The position numbers and the translations under genes were made by a program. 64,000 nucleotides of DNA from Pteria penguin. Its lineage: Eukaryota; Mollusca; Bivalvia; Pterioida; Pteriidae. The notes below the pieces were generated by a model that was not told the DNA's origin, did no database searches, and saw nothing but the letters and a program-made list of their open reading frames with translations. The stretch covers positions 42,459,585 through 42,523,584 of the forward strand of contig CM068580.1 of assembly GCA_035048485.1 (NCBI GenBank), in the 5' to 3' direction. Below, piece by piece: positions 1 to 12,463 of this stretch (positions are counted from its first letter, which is position 1; every line of letters begins with the position of its first letter).

Positions 1-186
1 CGATCTAAAATATAAATGATACTGACATGTTACTCTCTTATCTATCAAGCAGAGTAATGTATGATATTTCTGTTATAATTAGCAAGATGATTATTAATCA
101 AAGAGGCGTTTCTATTACTCTTTAATTACCAACTAATACACATTTAAAAAGTTCCTACGCACGGTTAAACAATCAACAAATCTTAC

Positions 187-3100
187 CTTGGACCATAAAT
201 TGATAAGCGTTGTCAGCAATGGAGAATAGATGAGGTGGCATCTCTGATCGTCTTTTCCCGCGATATTTCCCGATTATGCTATCGGTATAGATCGGCAGGC
301 GTCGGTATGGGTTAATGGCTACACAGAAAAGGCCAGAGTAAGTCTGAAGAGAAAAAGCGTTACATGCTTAAATGTAGCTACAGAGAATAGACCTGAGTAA
401 GTCTAAAGTGACAAAATGTTATATATTAAATGTCAAGTATTTTCAGAGCAAACATTTATAAAACTTTCATAACACACTGCTCTAAATGTGGTTACAATTA
501 CCTTTTTACCGTTTCTTTTTTGGGTTTTTTTTTTGGTATGTCACGTCATGTGGCATATCTGACAAGGGAAGGATTGATTGATTGATTGATGCTACATCAG
601 GATCATTTCAAGGTGTCTGGTGGGATTTTTCCTCCATAACAGATTTACACACAGCAGTAAAGGTCGATTAGTACGATTAAGTCTATGATAACATTGGGGC
701 ATCAGTTTTTACTGTCTCTTCCGAAACATGGCAGGGATAGGATAGAATTCAAACCTATTGTCTTTTTAATTTAGAACCGAGCATCTTAACCAATGAACCA
801 CTCCAACTGGGAATGAAGTTTAAACGATGTCGTTTTACCCTGTAAGTGGATTTGATATGGTTTCATGTAAGCTATGTGTTAAATTGTTCATCAAGAAAGG
901 TGTGTGGTTACAAAGCCGGTGTGGGAAAGTGGAGAAGGTGCTCGACTCTTAACCGAGAGGTCCCAGACTCGACTCCTGCCCTTGGTGCACCGGCATTCTG
1001 TCTTTCGGGTGAGACGGTAAAAACCGAGGTCCCGTGTCACGGCCGGTAGGCGTGGCACGTAAAATATCCCTCACTGCTTCCGGTGGGTCCGTTGCAAAAG
1101 TCTCAATTTCTATGCAATACTTCAGGCAGATCACCATATACGTGAAATAATCATGGAGTGACGTAAAGCAACATTCAATCAATGTGTGGTTACGTACGCA
1201 TTTCAAAGGGAAGCCAATTTAAAACTATCTGAAGTATAAAATGCTTATTTTCAAATGGGGCAGGCGTGGTGTAGTGGTTAAGCGCTTGGCTTGCGGCGCC
1301 GACGATCCGGGTTCGATTCCCGGGTTGCGCCACTATGTTTAAGAGGTTGGTAACCTCCTGCTTCCATGTCGCGATATAACTGAAATATTGTTGAAAGCGA
1401 CGTAAAACACCAATCAACCAACCAACCAACTTATTTTCAAATCAGATATTAATAGAAATATAGTCTAAATATAAATACAGGGTCAAAAGCACACGTCATA
1501 CTTCTGTCTTTGTGATTAATTACAAAGGAAGCAGTGGAGAGTAGAAAACAGGCAAACAAGCTTAATTTAACTCATCACGTGATAAGAAACGGCCGTTATT
1601 CATTCGTCACTGACAACGAGTGCTTGAGAGAAAAGTTTATGGTTTCCTACAGTACGCTGCTGTGAATACACTTCACCATAAAGTAGATATATGAAGCTAA
1701 TTAAATAAGTAGTCTGATTTGATGTGTTTGTATATTAATGCATTTCTAAAGAAGATAAAAAGAAAAAAAACATGAAAACATAAACATGCCACAAACAATT
1801 ATTCTTTTAAAAAATCTCCTCGTTTTCATGATTTTTATTCCTTAGTATTTTTATTCGACTAAACTATCGGAATCGTAATACGGTGATATCTCCGGATCCC
1901 ATTTCTCTGTTATCATCCCCACATTCTTCTGATATACAGTTGAACTCCCATTTCATAGCATTAAGTCACATGACGTCAGGAGATCGGCTTACATCTCAAT
2001 AGTTATAAATAGAAAGTTTAAGTTTCCAAATAAGTCAGAGAAGGGCGGATGGTGTTTAAATCAATCAAAGAGGTTTTCCCAAGACAGTTCTGTGTGGGAA
2101 GTGAACTTGAAGTCACTATAATAGATGTAAAGATAAAAAGAAAGCACTTTTGATGATGATTGGTGCATAAAACAGCCTTTGCTTATCAAGTCTGTAGAGT
2201 CCTTACAGCATGTACGGTTGCTGCAGGACGATAAGGGAAATTTGTTTATACTCATCACGAAGTTCTCTAGGAATTTATAAACATTGACGAGATTGCTATA
2301 TTATCAACAATGCGGCATTAAGAGTAAATTCTCGCTGTTTATGTTTCCATATCATCTTCATGATATTGTTAGATAACAATTTTATATTGTTTTGAGGTTT
2401 TATGCAAAAGAGAGAGAGAGAGATTTTCCAAGAAAAGGCGTTAATAAATAGTTTCAGATATAAAACGAACATAAAGAAACTACAGCAGCGAGTATATTTA
2501 TGAAAAATGGCTGGGGAAGATACAGGAATAGATATGTTTTGATATTTCAACGTATATTATGCAGTATATAAAGACATTTGGTCTGGTTCCCGTCGCTTTT
2601 ATTAATTTTTAAACTGAAACAGAATTTGACCAATTTTTTAAACAAAGTGAAGCAGTCCTAGTTAACTACATATAAATCTTGCTCGTTGGCACGGATCTTG
2701 ACGTAAGGGTGTCGTTTGTGTGGGAGGAAACCAAAGTACCCGGAGAAAACCAACGAAGCCAGGTTGGTGACAGCCTCACCATCCCACGTACCACACCGGG
2801 AATCGAACCCGGGTCGCATTGGTGAGAAGCAGCGCGCTACCGACTGCGCTACCTGGCCCCCTGATTTGTTATTTTGAAAACACATGTTGCTGTATATATG
2901 TATAAACAATACCTGGAGTTAGGATGGCTTCAGTGGTTGAGTATATAAAGGTCGAGGAATGTTTGCGATAAGATTCAAAGAAACAAGTATCTACAGTTAG
3001 TTTGTGTCGGCGTAGGAATCTAATACGTAAGAATGCCTTCCTTGAAATGTAGTGCAAAACGTGAATTAGATTAACGAAAAACTATTAATTAAAACATACT

Positions 3101-4784
3101 AACGGAATAATGCCACCTTTCCTATGATGTTTTCACTGAAAGCTATCAACAAAGAAATGTGGAGGAGGCTAGCATATAAGAGTAGAGTATTAGATAAATA
3201 TCTAAATACCAGGCCCATCACTTATCTATTAACCAGAAAATGTTTACACGATAAACGTAAATGCCAAATTCATATGTATGCTTACCTCAGAGGGGTCCGC
3301 TTTAGGGTATTTATATTATTTAAGATTATGCATTATTTGCATTACATTGCATTGTTTGGCACATGCAATGATAAGAACATCGATTTGGGTTGTAATGGGA
3401 TTTACTTGATTGTACCGACAGTCGTTGTGTTTACATAAAAGTTATCACAAATAATTACATGTACGACTAAATTTCTGAATGAGGATGCTATAGACCTTTT
3501 TATAATAAGTGTGGATTTGTAAATCGTGTACAAGCATTTCCGGGATGTCAACTATAAAACATGGAAGTGAACTAATACCAAAAACGCAATTTATAAAGTA
3601 CTAAAATCTGTCAATGTTTGCATTTGGTCACCAGACCCATTGTTCTCGATGAGGGCAACCTTTACGATATAAGTCGGCCTCATCGAGAACAATTGATTTG
3701 GTAGGTGACCAAATGCAAACCGTGACCGATTTTAGAAGTTGAGACATTGTGTATTGCTGACTAAATGCTTTAACTCAGCTGAACTAAAAATAAAGTATGA
3801 AATATATTTTAGATATGAGTATGGCAGGGTTTTAACTATATGGAAACTGCAAACGCGCATACACGAATAAATAGATCGCAGTTATCGCAGAGAGGTCTAT
3901 ATCTACAAACTATATGCCCATGTAGACATGTAATGAAGGGATAAAAATGGAAGATGGAATTACGCTTGTGGCGACGTAAAGTTGGCACTTTTGCCGAGAT
4001 GGCAGACTTGGCCCGCTATAGATGGCTGCTAAAGATGCTCTGTGACTGATTCATATTTGGAATGAGTACAGATAATGCCGCCATTTATTGTACACTAGTT
4101 AAAGAATGAATGTGGAATAAAACATTCAGTGATCAAACTCTGATATATGATATGGTTTAGATTTCTGATTTCGAGTACATTTGATATCCCTGTACTTAAA
4201 AAAAGCTCAGCGCGGGTAATAAAAGTGAGCACTACTCACGTAGATCATGCCGCAGTAATATCGAGATCGGAGGTTATGGAGTACGGCTGCTTCGTTCAGG
4301 TATGTGAGATTTGCCATATCGTCGATCTTCTCGAACTTCGGAGGGTTCATCTGCTGGATATCATCCTTCTTCACGGTTCTATCCTATTAAAGATATAAAA
4401 AAAATACATAAACATGCACTCAATATACAATACAATTTAATGAAGTACAATAGCAGTAAACATTATACATATCTATAACTGAATTACATTTTTTTTTCTA
4501 TTTACAAACTATTCACATATAAATCAAGTGAAATATTTATGTACTTATCATAAATTTGAATCATATATATGTGATTGCTTTGAATATACCTCTTTCTTTT
4601 CGATTGTTGTCACTGTAATTTCGTCTCCTTTGGACGACTTGATTTCGGCCCCGACGAAACCCTCCTTAGTGTCGGGTACCCAGCACATTTTCTTGCCATC
4701 GAATGGTTGGACCTGCTCCTTTTGGAGCTTCTTACGGTCCACGGCAAGATACTGAAAGTCGGGATCAGCAGACCAGTCCGTCAT
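187..4784 (-). CDS. Mhc: Muscle myosin heavy chain (class II), N-terminal exons, partial
   Basis: Actin-based motor of thick filaments. Three exons were read on the minus strand: 4784-4590 (65 codons from the ATG), 4383-4240 (48 codons) and 343-187 (52 codons plus 1 nt), all with GT/AG borders and phases 0, 0 and 1. Exon 1 encodes the start of the heavy chain ([14 protein letters not shown] near residue 8) and the SH3-like region ([10 protein letters not shown], then SSKGDEITV). Exon 2 carries [20 protein letters not shown]. Exon 3 carries [20 protein letters not shown], which includes the NPY purine-binding loop at about residues 124-126, and ends before the P-loop exon, which must lie left of the window. 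Exon sizes of 144 and 157 nt match the usual layout of this gene family as I recall it. A GTG codon in frame three codons upstream is not used as the start. The motor core, neck and rod are not visible. The match to scallop-type striated/catch myosin is clear; muscle isoform use cannot be told. Confidence 0.93.
912..1182 (+). mobile_element. tRNA-headed SINE, family B (long body ending GTGACGTAAA)
   Basis: The tRNA-like head with box B-like GACTCGACTCC is followed by a body that recurs at 33625-33892, 48643-48908 and 63209-63385. The shared body includes GACGGTAAAAACCGAGG, TCCCTCACTGCTT, CAGGCAGAT and the tail GTGACGTAAA. An 11-bp direct repeat TGTGTGGTTAC (901-911 and 1183-1193) flanks it as a target-site duplication, which fits LINE-driven retroposition. 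Confidence 0.8.
1257..1429 (+). mobile_element. tRNA-headed SINE, family A
   Basis: It starts with a tRNA-like head: box A-like TGGTGTAGTGGTTAAGCG and box B GGTTCGATTCC. The body reads AGAGGTTGGTAACCTCCTGC and GAAATATTGTTGAAAGCGAC, and the tail is (CAAC)n. A perfect 13-bp duplication CTTATTTTCAAAT lies on both sides (1244-1256 and 1430-1442), so the copy is recent. The same family occurs at 5280-5449 and, without its head, at 45050-45160. Confidence 0.88.
2665..2866 (-). mobile_element. tRNA-headed SINE, family C
   Basis: On the minus strand it reads GCCAGGTAGCGCAGTCGGTA (box A region), then GGTTCGATTCC (box B), then a body with CTCCGGGTACTTTGG and TTTCCTCCCACA, a body motif seen in many invertebrate SINEs. 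A short open frame through it ([10 protein letters not shown]...) is only the translated tRNA head. It could be mistaken for a tRNA-Ala-type gene, but the SINE body directly attached argues against that. Confidence 0.72.
3601..3734. mobile_element. Foldback/MITE-like element, about 55-bp inverted arms
   Basis: The arms CTAAAATC...GTTTGCATTTGGTCACC...TTGTTCTCGATGAGG and their reverse complement face each other across roughly 20-25 bp. The outer ends are CTAAAATC and GATTTTAG. There is no coding content. The flanks AAGTA and AAGTT could be a decayed 5-bp target duplication. Class unknown. Confidence 0.6.
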
Positions 4785-5279
4785 CTTGATCACGGGACGG
4801 GATCACTTCGAAATCGAAGAAAGTCAGCAGAGAGAGAGTGTTCGAAGTTCCGCACTCAAAATGGGGACCAGCACTGTAATAGAAATAATGGTTGCAAATG
4901 TTCGAAGAGAATGATCCTACCAAAACAAAAATACGTGCATGTGTCATATTCACTAACATGTTATTGTCAAATTTATAAAATTTTGCAAATATATAATTAC
5001 AATATACAATGCCAAGCATACAAATAATAATGAATATATAGATACTTCTAAAACCCCTATGGTATCCTCTTCAATCTCTTGTACAATTTTAAGGTTTACT
5101 TAAAAACAGCCGCCGAGATTTGGAAATCCACCAGATCATCAGGTTCCTGACTGACACGTGCAATTTGCCGGAATAAAGAGTTTTTATCTTATTTGTTTAA
5201 GATAAAAATAGCATCTTATTTGTGTACGCACTGAGCATTAATGCATAGTTCTAAATACACATGCATCTGTATTTCAAGA

Positions 5280-5449
5280 TTGGTTGGTTAATTGGTGTTT
5301 TACGTCGCTTTCAACAATATTTCAGTTATATCCGACATGGAAGCAGGAGGTTACTAACCTCTTAAACATAGTGGCGCAACCCGGGAATCGAACCCGGATC
5401 GTCAGCTCCACAAGCCAAGCGCTAAACCACTACACTAAGCCTGCCCCCT
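5280..5449 (-). mobile_element. tRNA-headed SINE, family A, full-length
   Basis: Reverse-strand copy of the element at 1257-1429: (GGTT)n tail, GTCGCTTTCAACAATATTTC, GGAGGTTACTAACCTC, then the tRNA-like head with GGAATCGAACCCGG (box B reversed). A perfect 13-bp duplication CTGTATTTCAAGA (5267-5279 and 5450-5462) flanks it. Confidence 0.88.
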
Positions 5450-6701
5450 CTGTATTTCAAGAGGACTGTCATTTAGTAACTGCGTCTAGGGTCTTTATTG
5501 TATATCTTGTAATATTATATATATATGTATGTAATATTGAGTTAAGATGTAAACCTCTCATTATCCTAATTAAATCAAAACATCAAAGGCATAAATTCAT
5601 TATCCACAATTAATATGCTCAATGAGTACGATGTACTACAAGAAAATATAATAAGAAATATTCAAGCATATTATGGAATAGAATGCTTTTAAATACGTTT
5701 GAAATGTAGATTTTTATTCTTGATTTTATTTCATGCACATCCTATTATACATTGTATATAGTTTTTTAACGTATGGAGATAGGTTTAATGTAATTTTTCT
5801 CTAATCTATAAATTATTGTTCCTCAATAACTTTTTAGTATATACCTGTCTGTTAAGTTATTAATTACCCATAAATTTCAATTATTTTAATATTTTAAAAC
5901 ATCAGAATGAAAATAGAATGTACTTACAGTTTGATTGCTGCTCTGACAAAATTCCCAAGTTCCTTAGAAATATATAATATGCTCTTTGCAGATTTCCTCT
6001 GCACAACTGTTTCATTCTATTTGATTAGTTCGAAAACACCTGTGATTATCTGTTTCAACCAATCAGAAGTCTTGTTCTTGAAACATGTAGGAAATACGTC
6101 GAATGATTCTGAGTCTGGAATTTGAAGAAGCTCCAGAGATCCGAGATAAGCCGAGTGGTGTAGACTGTAGAGAAACTCTACATTTATTGCCTAGCAACCA
6201 AGTTTTATTTTGACTCTCTGTAAGAAAAATAGCGATTTCGTCGATAGAAAAGCTTTATTTATTACATAATAATGAGCATTTGCGAACGATGCATAGCATT
6301 CTGATACGATCGCTTGAGATATATACGAATATTCATATCTGATGAGGAAATATTTTTGACCAAGTCAAATAAAAGTACATACACATGGTCTCATATCCTG
6401 AAAATACATATATAATGATTTGTGAATTTAGAAATAAATTAAATGAGAATATAAGATTTTCAAGCACTGCTAGTATACTGAAAACCTATCGGTTACATTC
6501 AAATCACAATTTTCTTGTTCTGGGTAATATCCATACAACTATTCACACTTCACCCCTCATTTTCTAATATTATTGTGGGTTGACACTACTTCACAGATGT
6601 TCTGTTATTTATATAATTGATAAAAATACATCAAACAAACAAAACAAAAGCATAAATAGCGCTAAATATAATAATGATAATAATAAAATGAATAAATATT
6701 A

Positions 6702-6730
6702 ATGATGATGATGATGATGATGATGATGAT
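6702..6730. repeat. (GAT)n microsatellite
   Basis: About nine perfect GAT/ATG units in an AT-rich gene-free stretch. No open gene around it. Confidence 0.85.
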
Positions 6731-8891
6731 ATACGGTGCCCCACCCAAATCTACAGCATATGCATTATACATAAATAATAGAACATATATACGTTATAAT
6801 TTTGTGCACTTTTTCTTTTTCTAATTGTATTGGTGCGGTATGATTCTCTACACACCGTATAACCGTAAAATATGGATATATGATTATGAAACGTAACGAT
6901 TAACAATGCTTCCCTTCCCCGCTAAAAATGCATACAGAAAGAGAAAGAACACCATTATAAATAATGCATATACATATTACGTAATTAATATACCTCAACT
7001 CGAACTAACATATATATTATTTTATCCGCCGTTCTATAATTCTTTATGTACGTTTTATGTATTTGCCGTAATTATTACATGAAACAAGAAAAAGGTTGCC
7101 TTAATTTTTTTCCCTATCTGTGCTTTTGACATTTCTGTGAACAATCATTTTCAAGTACAGAATCCAAGGTAAATATCAGAGTGTAGGAAATTCAATGAAA
7201 GAAGCATCACTTCGTATGCCTGCAGATTATAATGGGTATACAAGATGTTATAAAATATCAAAGATTTGGAAGCTACTGCTAGCACGCGCCTTTCTATATT
7301 TGGTTGCACGTGCAAGACATAGAACAGCTGTGAAATATCTTAAAATTATAAACAGCGGAGGCAAAGGAAGGGAGTTAGAAGAAAGGAGTGTGTAGATTCA
7401 ATTTGTTTACTTGATTTCCGAGCTTTCGTCGACGAGTGAGTTCCGATACTACATCATCCACTAAACCAATTAGAGGAAGCACTTACAGGGTGAGATATGC
7501 ATCCGATGCTATTATCATTCATGTTTGTTTTCTCAGCATGGATGTTGCTTCAAGGTCAATTAGAAAATAAAACGATAGGTCAAATTGCTTACCTGCCAAC
7601 CTCAATTACGCTACAAACCTGATTTCACCGAATTAGATATAGAAACTTTTTTTTACCTCACAATAATCTCTCCTTCAACTATCAACCATCGAGAACAAAT
7701 TGAGGTATTGATCTCGATTATATATGAATTGCAGTCTCTGCCACCCTTCGCAAAATGAAAATTTGTCTACTTTCCTTAATTTTACCAGAGCAACAAATGA
7801 TAAAGAGTGCGCGAAGAGGTTAACACCATTAATTCGGGATATATGGTGATATATTCGTTGCTGGTATGCTTTTTCAAAATGGTGGTGATGACAGAGGGGT
7901 GTGAACTGGTCGATTTCATGTGCATGTTATGTCATGTACAACGAGATAAAGTGGTACGTACGGTTACATCCATGCTTGTGCTATGCTCGGGCAGGGGAAA
8001 TTGTCCTTGCCTTTCTTCTTTTATGCATGCAATGCGAACTCAGGAAGGGGGGTTTAGTGAGCGTGTCATTTCTTTTGTACGGTACTTCTTTCGGATATTG
8101 TGTGCTAGTGGGGAGGGAGGGTACACGATGTGCTGGCAATGTGAGTGCAGCAAGGTGACGGATATCATGTATCTGTCAGTGTGTGGGCATAATAGTTGTG
8201 TGAGAGGAGGGATATAGTTATAAGGTTGCAATCGTCTTTATGTTTGTATCCTGTCGTATACGTGACGTGGACATTTTACTCTTTTGAAATATCCTTCCCT
8301 GTGTACGCCATGAGTGCTCAGGGTAAGCAGTAATGGATATTTTTAAATATATTTAGAGGAATATTAGAGATTTTTTAAACCCTGATGGTTAAAAAAGTAC
8401 TTTAACGTTATGTACACACGTTTACGTTGTACATCATGACATTTGACAGGTGCACGATTAGCCACAACTATTTTTGTAGAATGTCAGTGGGTTGGTCTAA
8501 AGTATACTATTGTATTTGTTTTATAGAGTCATTTATATATCGAGAATATTGCGCTGTAATCTAATTCTGTTGAAACCGATTACTCTCAACCAAATTCACC
8601 TACTATGACGCATGGAAATCCTTGGAAACGAATGGTCCTTCAACAGCGACAACCCAGTGGGTCAAAGAAAATATAAGAGACTTAATGATATATAGTTCAA
8701 TACAAAAGCGCAATGATCCAATTATAATCACTGTAAACGCATTTGAATATTAAGGGGGTATTTGTATAAACATAATCAACATTGCTATTTCACTAAAATA
8801 TGACATGTTAATTAATAAAAACAAATTCTGTACAATGCCATATGGAAGGGATTGAAAGCATTTTAAACAGTCATATTACTGCAAACTGTAT

Positions 8892-9965
8892 TAGTGGCGT
8901 AGGTCGACAGTGAAAAGTGGGGGAGGGGGGCACAACCTTCAAAAAGTGAAAAAAAGGTATCCCCAGCGGCAACAAAGTCCAAAAAGGTATTTTTAGCACG
9001 AAGGTCACAGTGAAGGTCTCAAGGTCATTGACCTTATCGGGTGTCAATTGAAAGGGCTTCATTAGTGGAGTATGAATGCCAAATATGAAGTCTATCTTTT
9101 ACGGTTCAAAAGTTATGGCGAAGGTTTACAACAGCCACCAGACAGGACAAAAACAATATGCCCCAGATCTTTCGAGCGGGCGCATAAAAAACTTCAGATT
9201 GAATTTATTCCAATTTCTCTCTCTCTGAATGATTAAATAAAAGACGAATTATTTACTTTTAGTGCTTTAGTGGCTACTATGGCTACTGATCAGCAACAAA
9301 ACATGTTACAGTGTGGTTATTTTTTATTTCACACTTTTATGCACAAGTTAATTGGGTGGTATGCACATTAAAGTTCCGTGGCTGCTCATCATGTTACAAT
9401 GTTCACACTTTAACACTTTCCAAAGAAAGCTTAACAGTGCTCGTTCTTGCTGACGAATTGTCTTGCAATTTGAATGTCAGACACGTTATTAGTCAGAGTC
9501 TCATCCGAAAGACAGAGCACCGGTATGCCCCGACGGGTGTCGAACCCGGACCTCTTGGTCACAAGATGAACAACTCAGCTCATCTTTATCTTTCAGATAA
9601 GAGCAAACTATAATAATGCGAGTCTATTGCATAATCTCGGACTTGTATAATATCATTCAAAACATAATAAATACTTACAATGGATGACATCATATAAGGT
9701 GAAAGAACAAGTTGCGTAATCAGGATACATCAACCGCCAGTAAAACAGAAAACCTTATTCGTAATTTTGTAGTAACGGATTAAAAATCAGACATTAAAAA
9801 TATAAAAGAAAATATATTCACTTCGCTTAAAATGTCTTATTTAAGTTTATTCAAACTTTAAATATTACTCTAAAAGTGGGAAGCACAAACATGGTTGTGC
9901 GCCCCCCCCCCCCCGTTTTCAAAGGGGGGCACGTGCCCCCACTGCCCCCTTCTCCTACGCCCCTG
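8892..9965. mobile_element. 1.07-kb TIR element flanked by TGTAT duplication
   Basis: The left end TAGTGGCGTAGG and the right end (reversed) CAGGGGCGTAGG form an imperfect terminal inverted repeat, and a 5-bp direct repeat TGTAT abuts both ends (8887-8891 and 9966-9970). G-rich and C-rich tracts lie just inside the ends. The interior holds a 'GGTCA'-rich dispersed repeat (about 8990-9185) and part of a family B SINE head (about 9490-9590), so it is a composite or has taken nested insertions. No transposase is visible, so it is non-autonomous. Confidence 0.6.
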
Positions 9966-10281
9966 TGTATACTCCTAAAATACATGTAATTGTTTCCATG
10001 ATTCCTGAAATGAAAGGATAGTTATTTCCCTCATTCTGCAACGACGTTTTGCTTTTTTGTTCTAATGTTAGATGAGTCATATCTAGCGCGGCTCCTCATA
10101 TTCCTTGCAGTTTTACTATATTCTGGGCATTGGCATGAGAATGTGAAATGCGTATATGATTTAATATAACACATCTATAAATAAAATACATACACATGTA
10201 TATATCACGATACTAATTATGTCGTCAGTTATTTCCAGTGGCAAATTCAGATGAAACCCCCCTCCCCCTCGCTTTTAGGGG

Positions 10282-10321
<40 letters not shown>

Positions 10322-10617
10322 GCGGCCTTATCTCCCCTTTTAACTGAAGATCATTGATCTGACCCTGATCTGCTTTAACATTCTGCAGCTTTTTTTTTTT
10401 ACTGCTTGTCTCCCTATTCCTTCCCATGACTTTCTAAATTTCTTACCGGCAGAGATTACAAGTAGGCTACTGCAGTACAGGATATAAATTTATGAAATCA
10501 GTACTGTACTGAAAGCACGAGCATCGGATCCTCTAAAGCACTATGTTAGTGCTACTGTATATAAACGGATAAAAAATATGGAACATTTTCATCTCGTCTG
10601 GTAACAATTATGCTAGA
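9966..10617. other. Gene-free spacer with GA microsatellite
   Basis: No coding exon is seen. It holds a pure (GA)n run at 10283-10317 and, just before it, CAGTGGCAAATTCAGATG (near 10239), which resembles the left end of the CAGTGGCGGAT element family but has no matching right end. Confidence 0.5.
10283..10317. repeat. (GA)n microsatellite
   Basis: Uninterrupted GA dinucleotide run of about 17 units. Confidence 0.9.
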
Positions 10618-11341
10618 CAGGGGCGGATGCAGGAATTGTAGTTAGGGGGGACGTGATTATCAACAAAAGCGCGAGGGGTCGGGGGCCGCGTAGGCCCCCA
10701 GCGGGTCCGGGGCAGAGCCCCGGTAGGGGGTTCAGGGGGGCGAAGCCCCCCGACGGAAAATGGTTTTAAGAGTTTTAAAACCCCCAAAACCCTTTCAGAA
10801 ATTAACCCTTTTTGTGGTTAGCGCGAAGACTCTATACAACGTTTTATGCATATTTTATAACATATATCTAAGTTATTTCAAAATTTTGAAATGTGTGTTA
10901 ATTGAGTTATTGAATGATTGACTTTCGTTGTAATTACGGGTCTATAAACCAGGTTAGCTACACCAGTTGAACCTTAGGTGCCGTTCCATATAATCATCCG
11001 AAATGGTAAAAGGCAATTTTGTAACGTGTTTGTATCCCAATTTTCATTTCAGTTTTTCAGTTTCCTCTGTATAACCAGCTATTCGTAAAATACTAGTACT
11101 ACCTGTGACTGTAATATCGCTCAGTAAGCTTCTTTGTACACACATTTTCTGTAAATTCTGCACGAGTCCCTTGACATTTTAAGATACAGAGAACGAATAA
11201 GGTGATTTCTACATAGCTTAACTTTAATTGCGGGAACCTTGTACTTTAGAAACTAAACGAAATAGACATATCACTAAAAGTTTAGACAGTACGTTCACCG
11301 AATCACATGATCTTTCTCTCTTTTCACCCTCCCTCTTTCTC

Positions 11342-11380
<39 letters not shown>

Positions 11381-11435
11381 TTTAGGTTTAGGGGGGGGCG
11401 TGCGCCCCCCACGCCCCCCTCTAAATCCGCCAATG
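10618..11435. mobile_element. 0.8-kb TIR element flanked by CTAGA duplication
   Basis: It begins CAGGGGCGGATGCAGG and ends AAATCCGCCAATG, an imperfect terminal inverted repeat related to the short elements at 12320 and 44878. Both ends abut CTAGA (10613-10617 and 11436-11440). Long G and C tracts lie next to the ends, and a (CT)n run plus poly-T is at about 11345-11382. No transposase reading frame is present. Confidence 0.62.
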
Positions 11436-12131
11436 CTAGAGCTGTCTGGAAAGTTCTTCCCAATCCGATCTATGTGGTTGGGACATTGATCAATATAAAT
11501 TTTCCCGCCAAGCAAACACAATGGAACTCTTTGGTTTGAAAAACCACATAAACAGCCTTTAAGATGGGTGCATGAGGTTATAGACGGAGGTTAGGCGTGA
11601 TCATCTATTCAATTTATATTTTGAGCTATGAAATTAACGTAAAGAGCACAAATTATCAATTTAATTTATCTACAGCTTGGCTTTATTATACTATAGTGAT
11701 ATTGTAATAGTATTTTGGTAGTTCAACAATTGCGTCATATTAAGTGTGGGATTTGACTTTTGGAGTTTTGTGCCTGTGACTTAGTAAAAGCAGGGACATG
11801 TATAAATTTTAGATTTTTTTTTATATATTTTATAATTTATCCAGTCTGATTCCGCATTTCAAGTCGTTTTCCATGTTCCAGCATATGGAATTCACACGAT
11901 TTGACTCTTTCTACGGGGTATATGTGACGGGTGTTGCTAGCAAGCAGGAGATGCTCACTCTCCCCGGGCACCTGATCTCACTCCATCACAGGGGTTCACA
12001 TATGCTCTTCAAGTAGACATATTTTGTTATTTTCCATTTGTTTTTCATTTTCACTGATTTTGTATGTCCTATGGTTTCATGATTTTTGGATTTGTGGTTT
12101 GGATTTATCCATCATCTTTACATAGGAATTT

Positions 12132-12184
12132 GAAATTCTCACCGTAAACGTAGCTTGTAAAGCTACGTTTACGGACAGAATTTC
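12132..12184. repeat. Long perfect-stem hairpin
   Basis: CCGTAAACGTAGCT and AGCTACGTTTACGG pair perfectly over 14 bp across a 5-nt loop TGTAA. After a 2-nt bulge the outer arms GAAATTCT and AGAATTTC pair too. Weaker pairing continues outward (AGGAATTTGAAATTCT against AATTTCAATTTTCAGATTCCT), so this may be a very small foldback transposon. Confidence 0.7.
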
Positions 12185-12319
12185 AATTTTCAGATTCCTG
12201 TGGTTCCAGATGGTGTTTTTTAAGAGAGATATATGGTGATTATTTTCTTACCATCAGTTGATTTTGTGTCAAAATGAAATAATCAAATAGATCTACTAGA
12301 TATTAATGTCTTACACTTT

Positions 12320-12463
12320 CAGTGGCGGATCGAGGATTTCCGAAAAGGGGGGGGGTGTATTAGCCAAATTTTTCAGCCATTTTTGGTGCAAAATCTGGAC
12401 TTTTAGTAGTAAATATGTGGCCAAAAGGGGGGACTTCCCCCCCCCCCCCTAAATCCGCCACTG
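12320..12463. mobile_element. 144-bp MITE with CAGTGGCGGAT ends
   Basis: Ends CAGTGGCGGATCGAGGATTT and AAATCCGCCACTG form the terminal inverted repeat. The 5-bp flank ACTTT occurs on both sides (12315-12319 and 12464-12468). The interior (TTTTTGGTGCAAAATCTGGA...GTAAATATGTGG) matches the reverse complement of the element at 44878-45024, so this is a family. Confidence 0.78.

Larger units (their letters stand above)
344..4239. other. Myosin heavy chain intron 2 with SINEs and an inverted-repeat element
   Basis: No additional coding exon was recognised. The intron holds two fresh SINEs (912-1182 and 1257-1429), a tRNA-headed SINE on the minus strand (2665-2866), a palindromic element (3601-3734) and a worn SINE-like stretch at about 567-830, starting with (GATT)n and containing a tRNA-like B-box remnant. 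The rest is AT-rich and without visible structure. Confidence 0.6.
4785..8891. other. Gene-free stretch upstream of myosin heavy chain
   Basis: No protein-coding exon with similarity to a known family was found on either strand. Any 5' non-coding exon and promoter of the myosin gene should be here; a possible acceptor (a TTTCTTCGATTTCGAAG-like stretch on the minus strand, near 4812) lies just upstream of the start codon. A family A SINE (5280-5449) and a GAT microsatellite (about 6702-6730) are the only clear features. Several short open frames, the longest near 7807-8217, look like chance. Confidence 0.5.

Noticed and set aside
2770..2862. Possible tRNA gene with A and B boxes
   Set aside because: It is fused to a SINE body, and the acceptor stem does not close; the same holds for the heads at 1257, 5280, 33625, 48643 and 60440.
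3124..3438. 104-codon open frame on the plus strand in the myosin intron
   Set aside because: No family similarity, AT-rich composition, and opposite to the transcribed strand.
7807..8217. 136-codon open frame on the plus strand, Cys- and Val-rich
   Set aside because: It opens with GTG rather than ATG, has no recognisable family motif, no splice or promoter context, and lies in low-complexity G/T-rich sequence.
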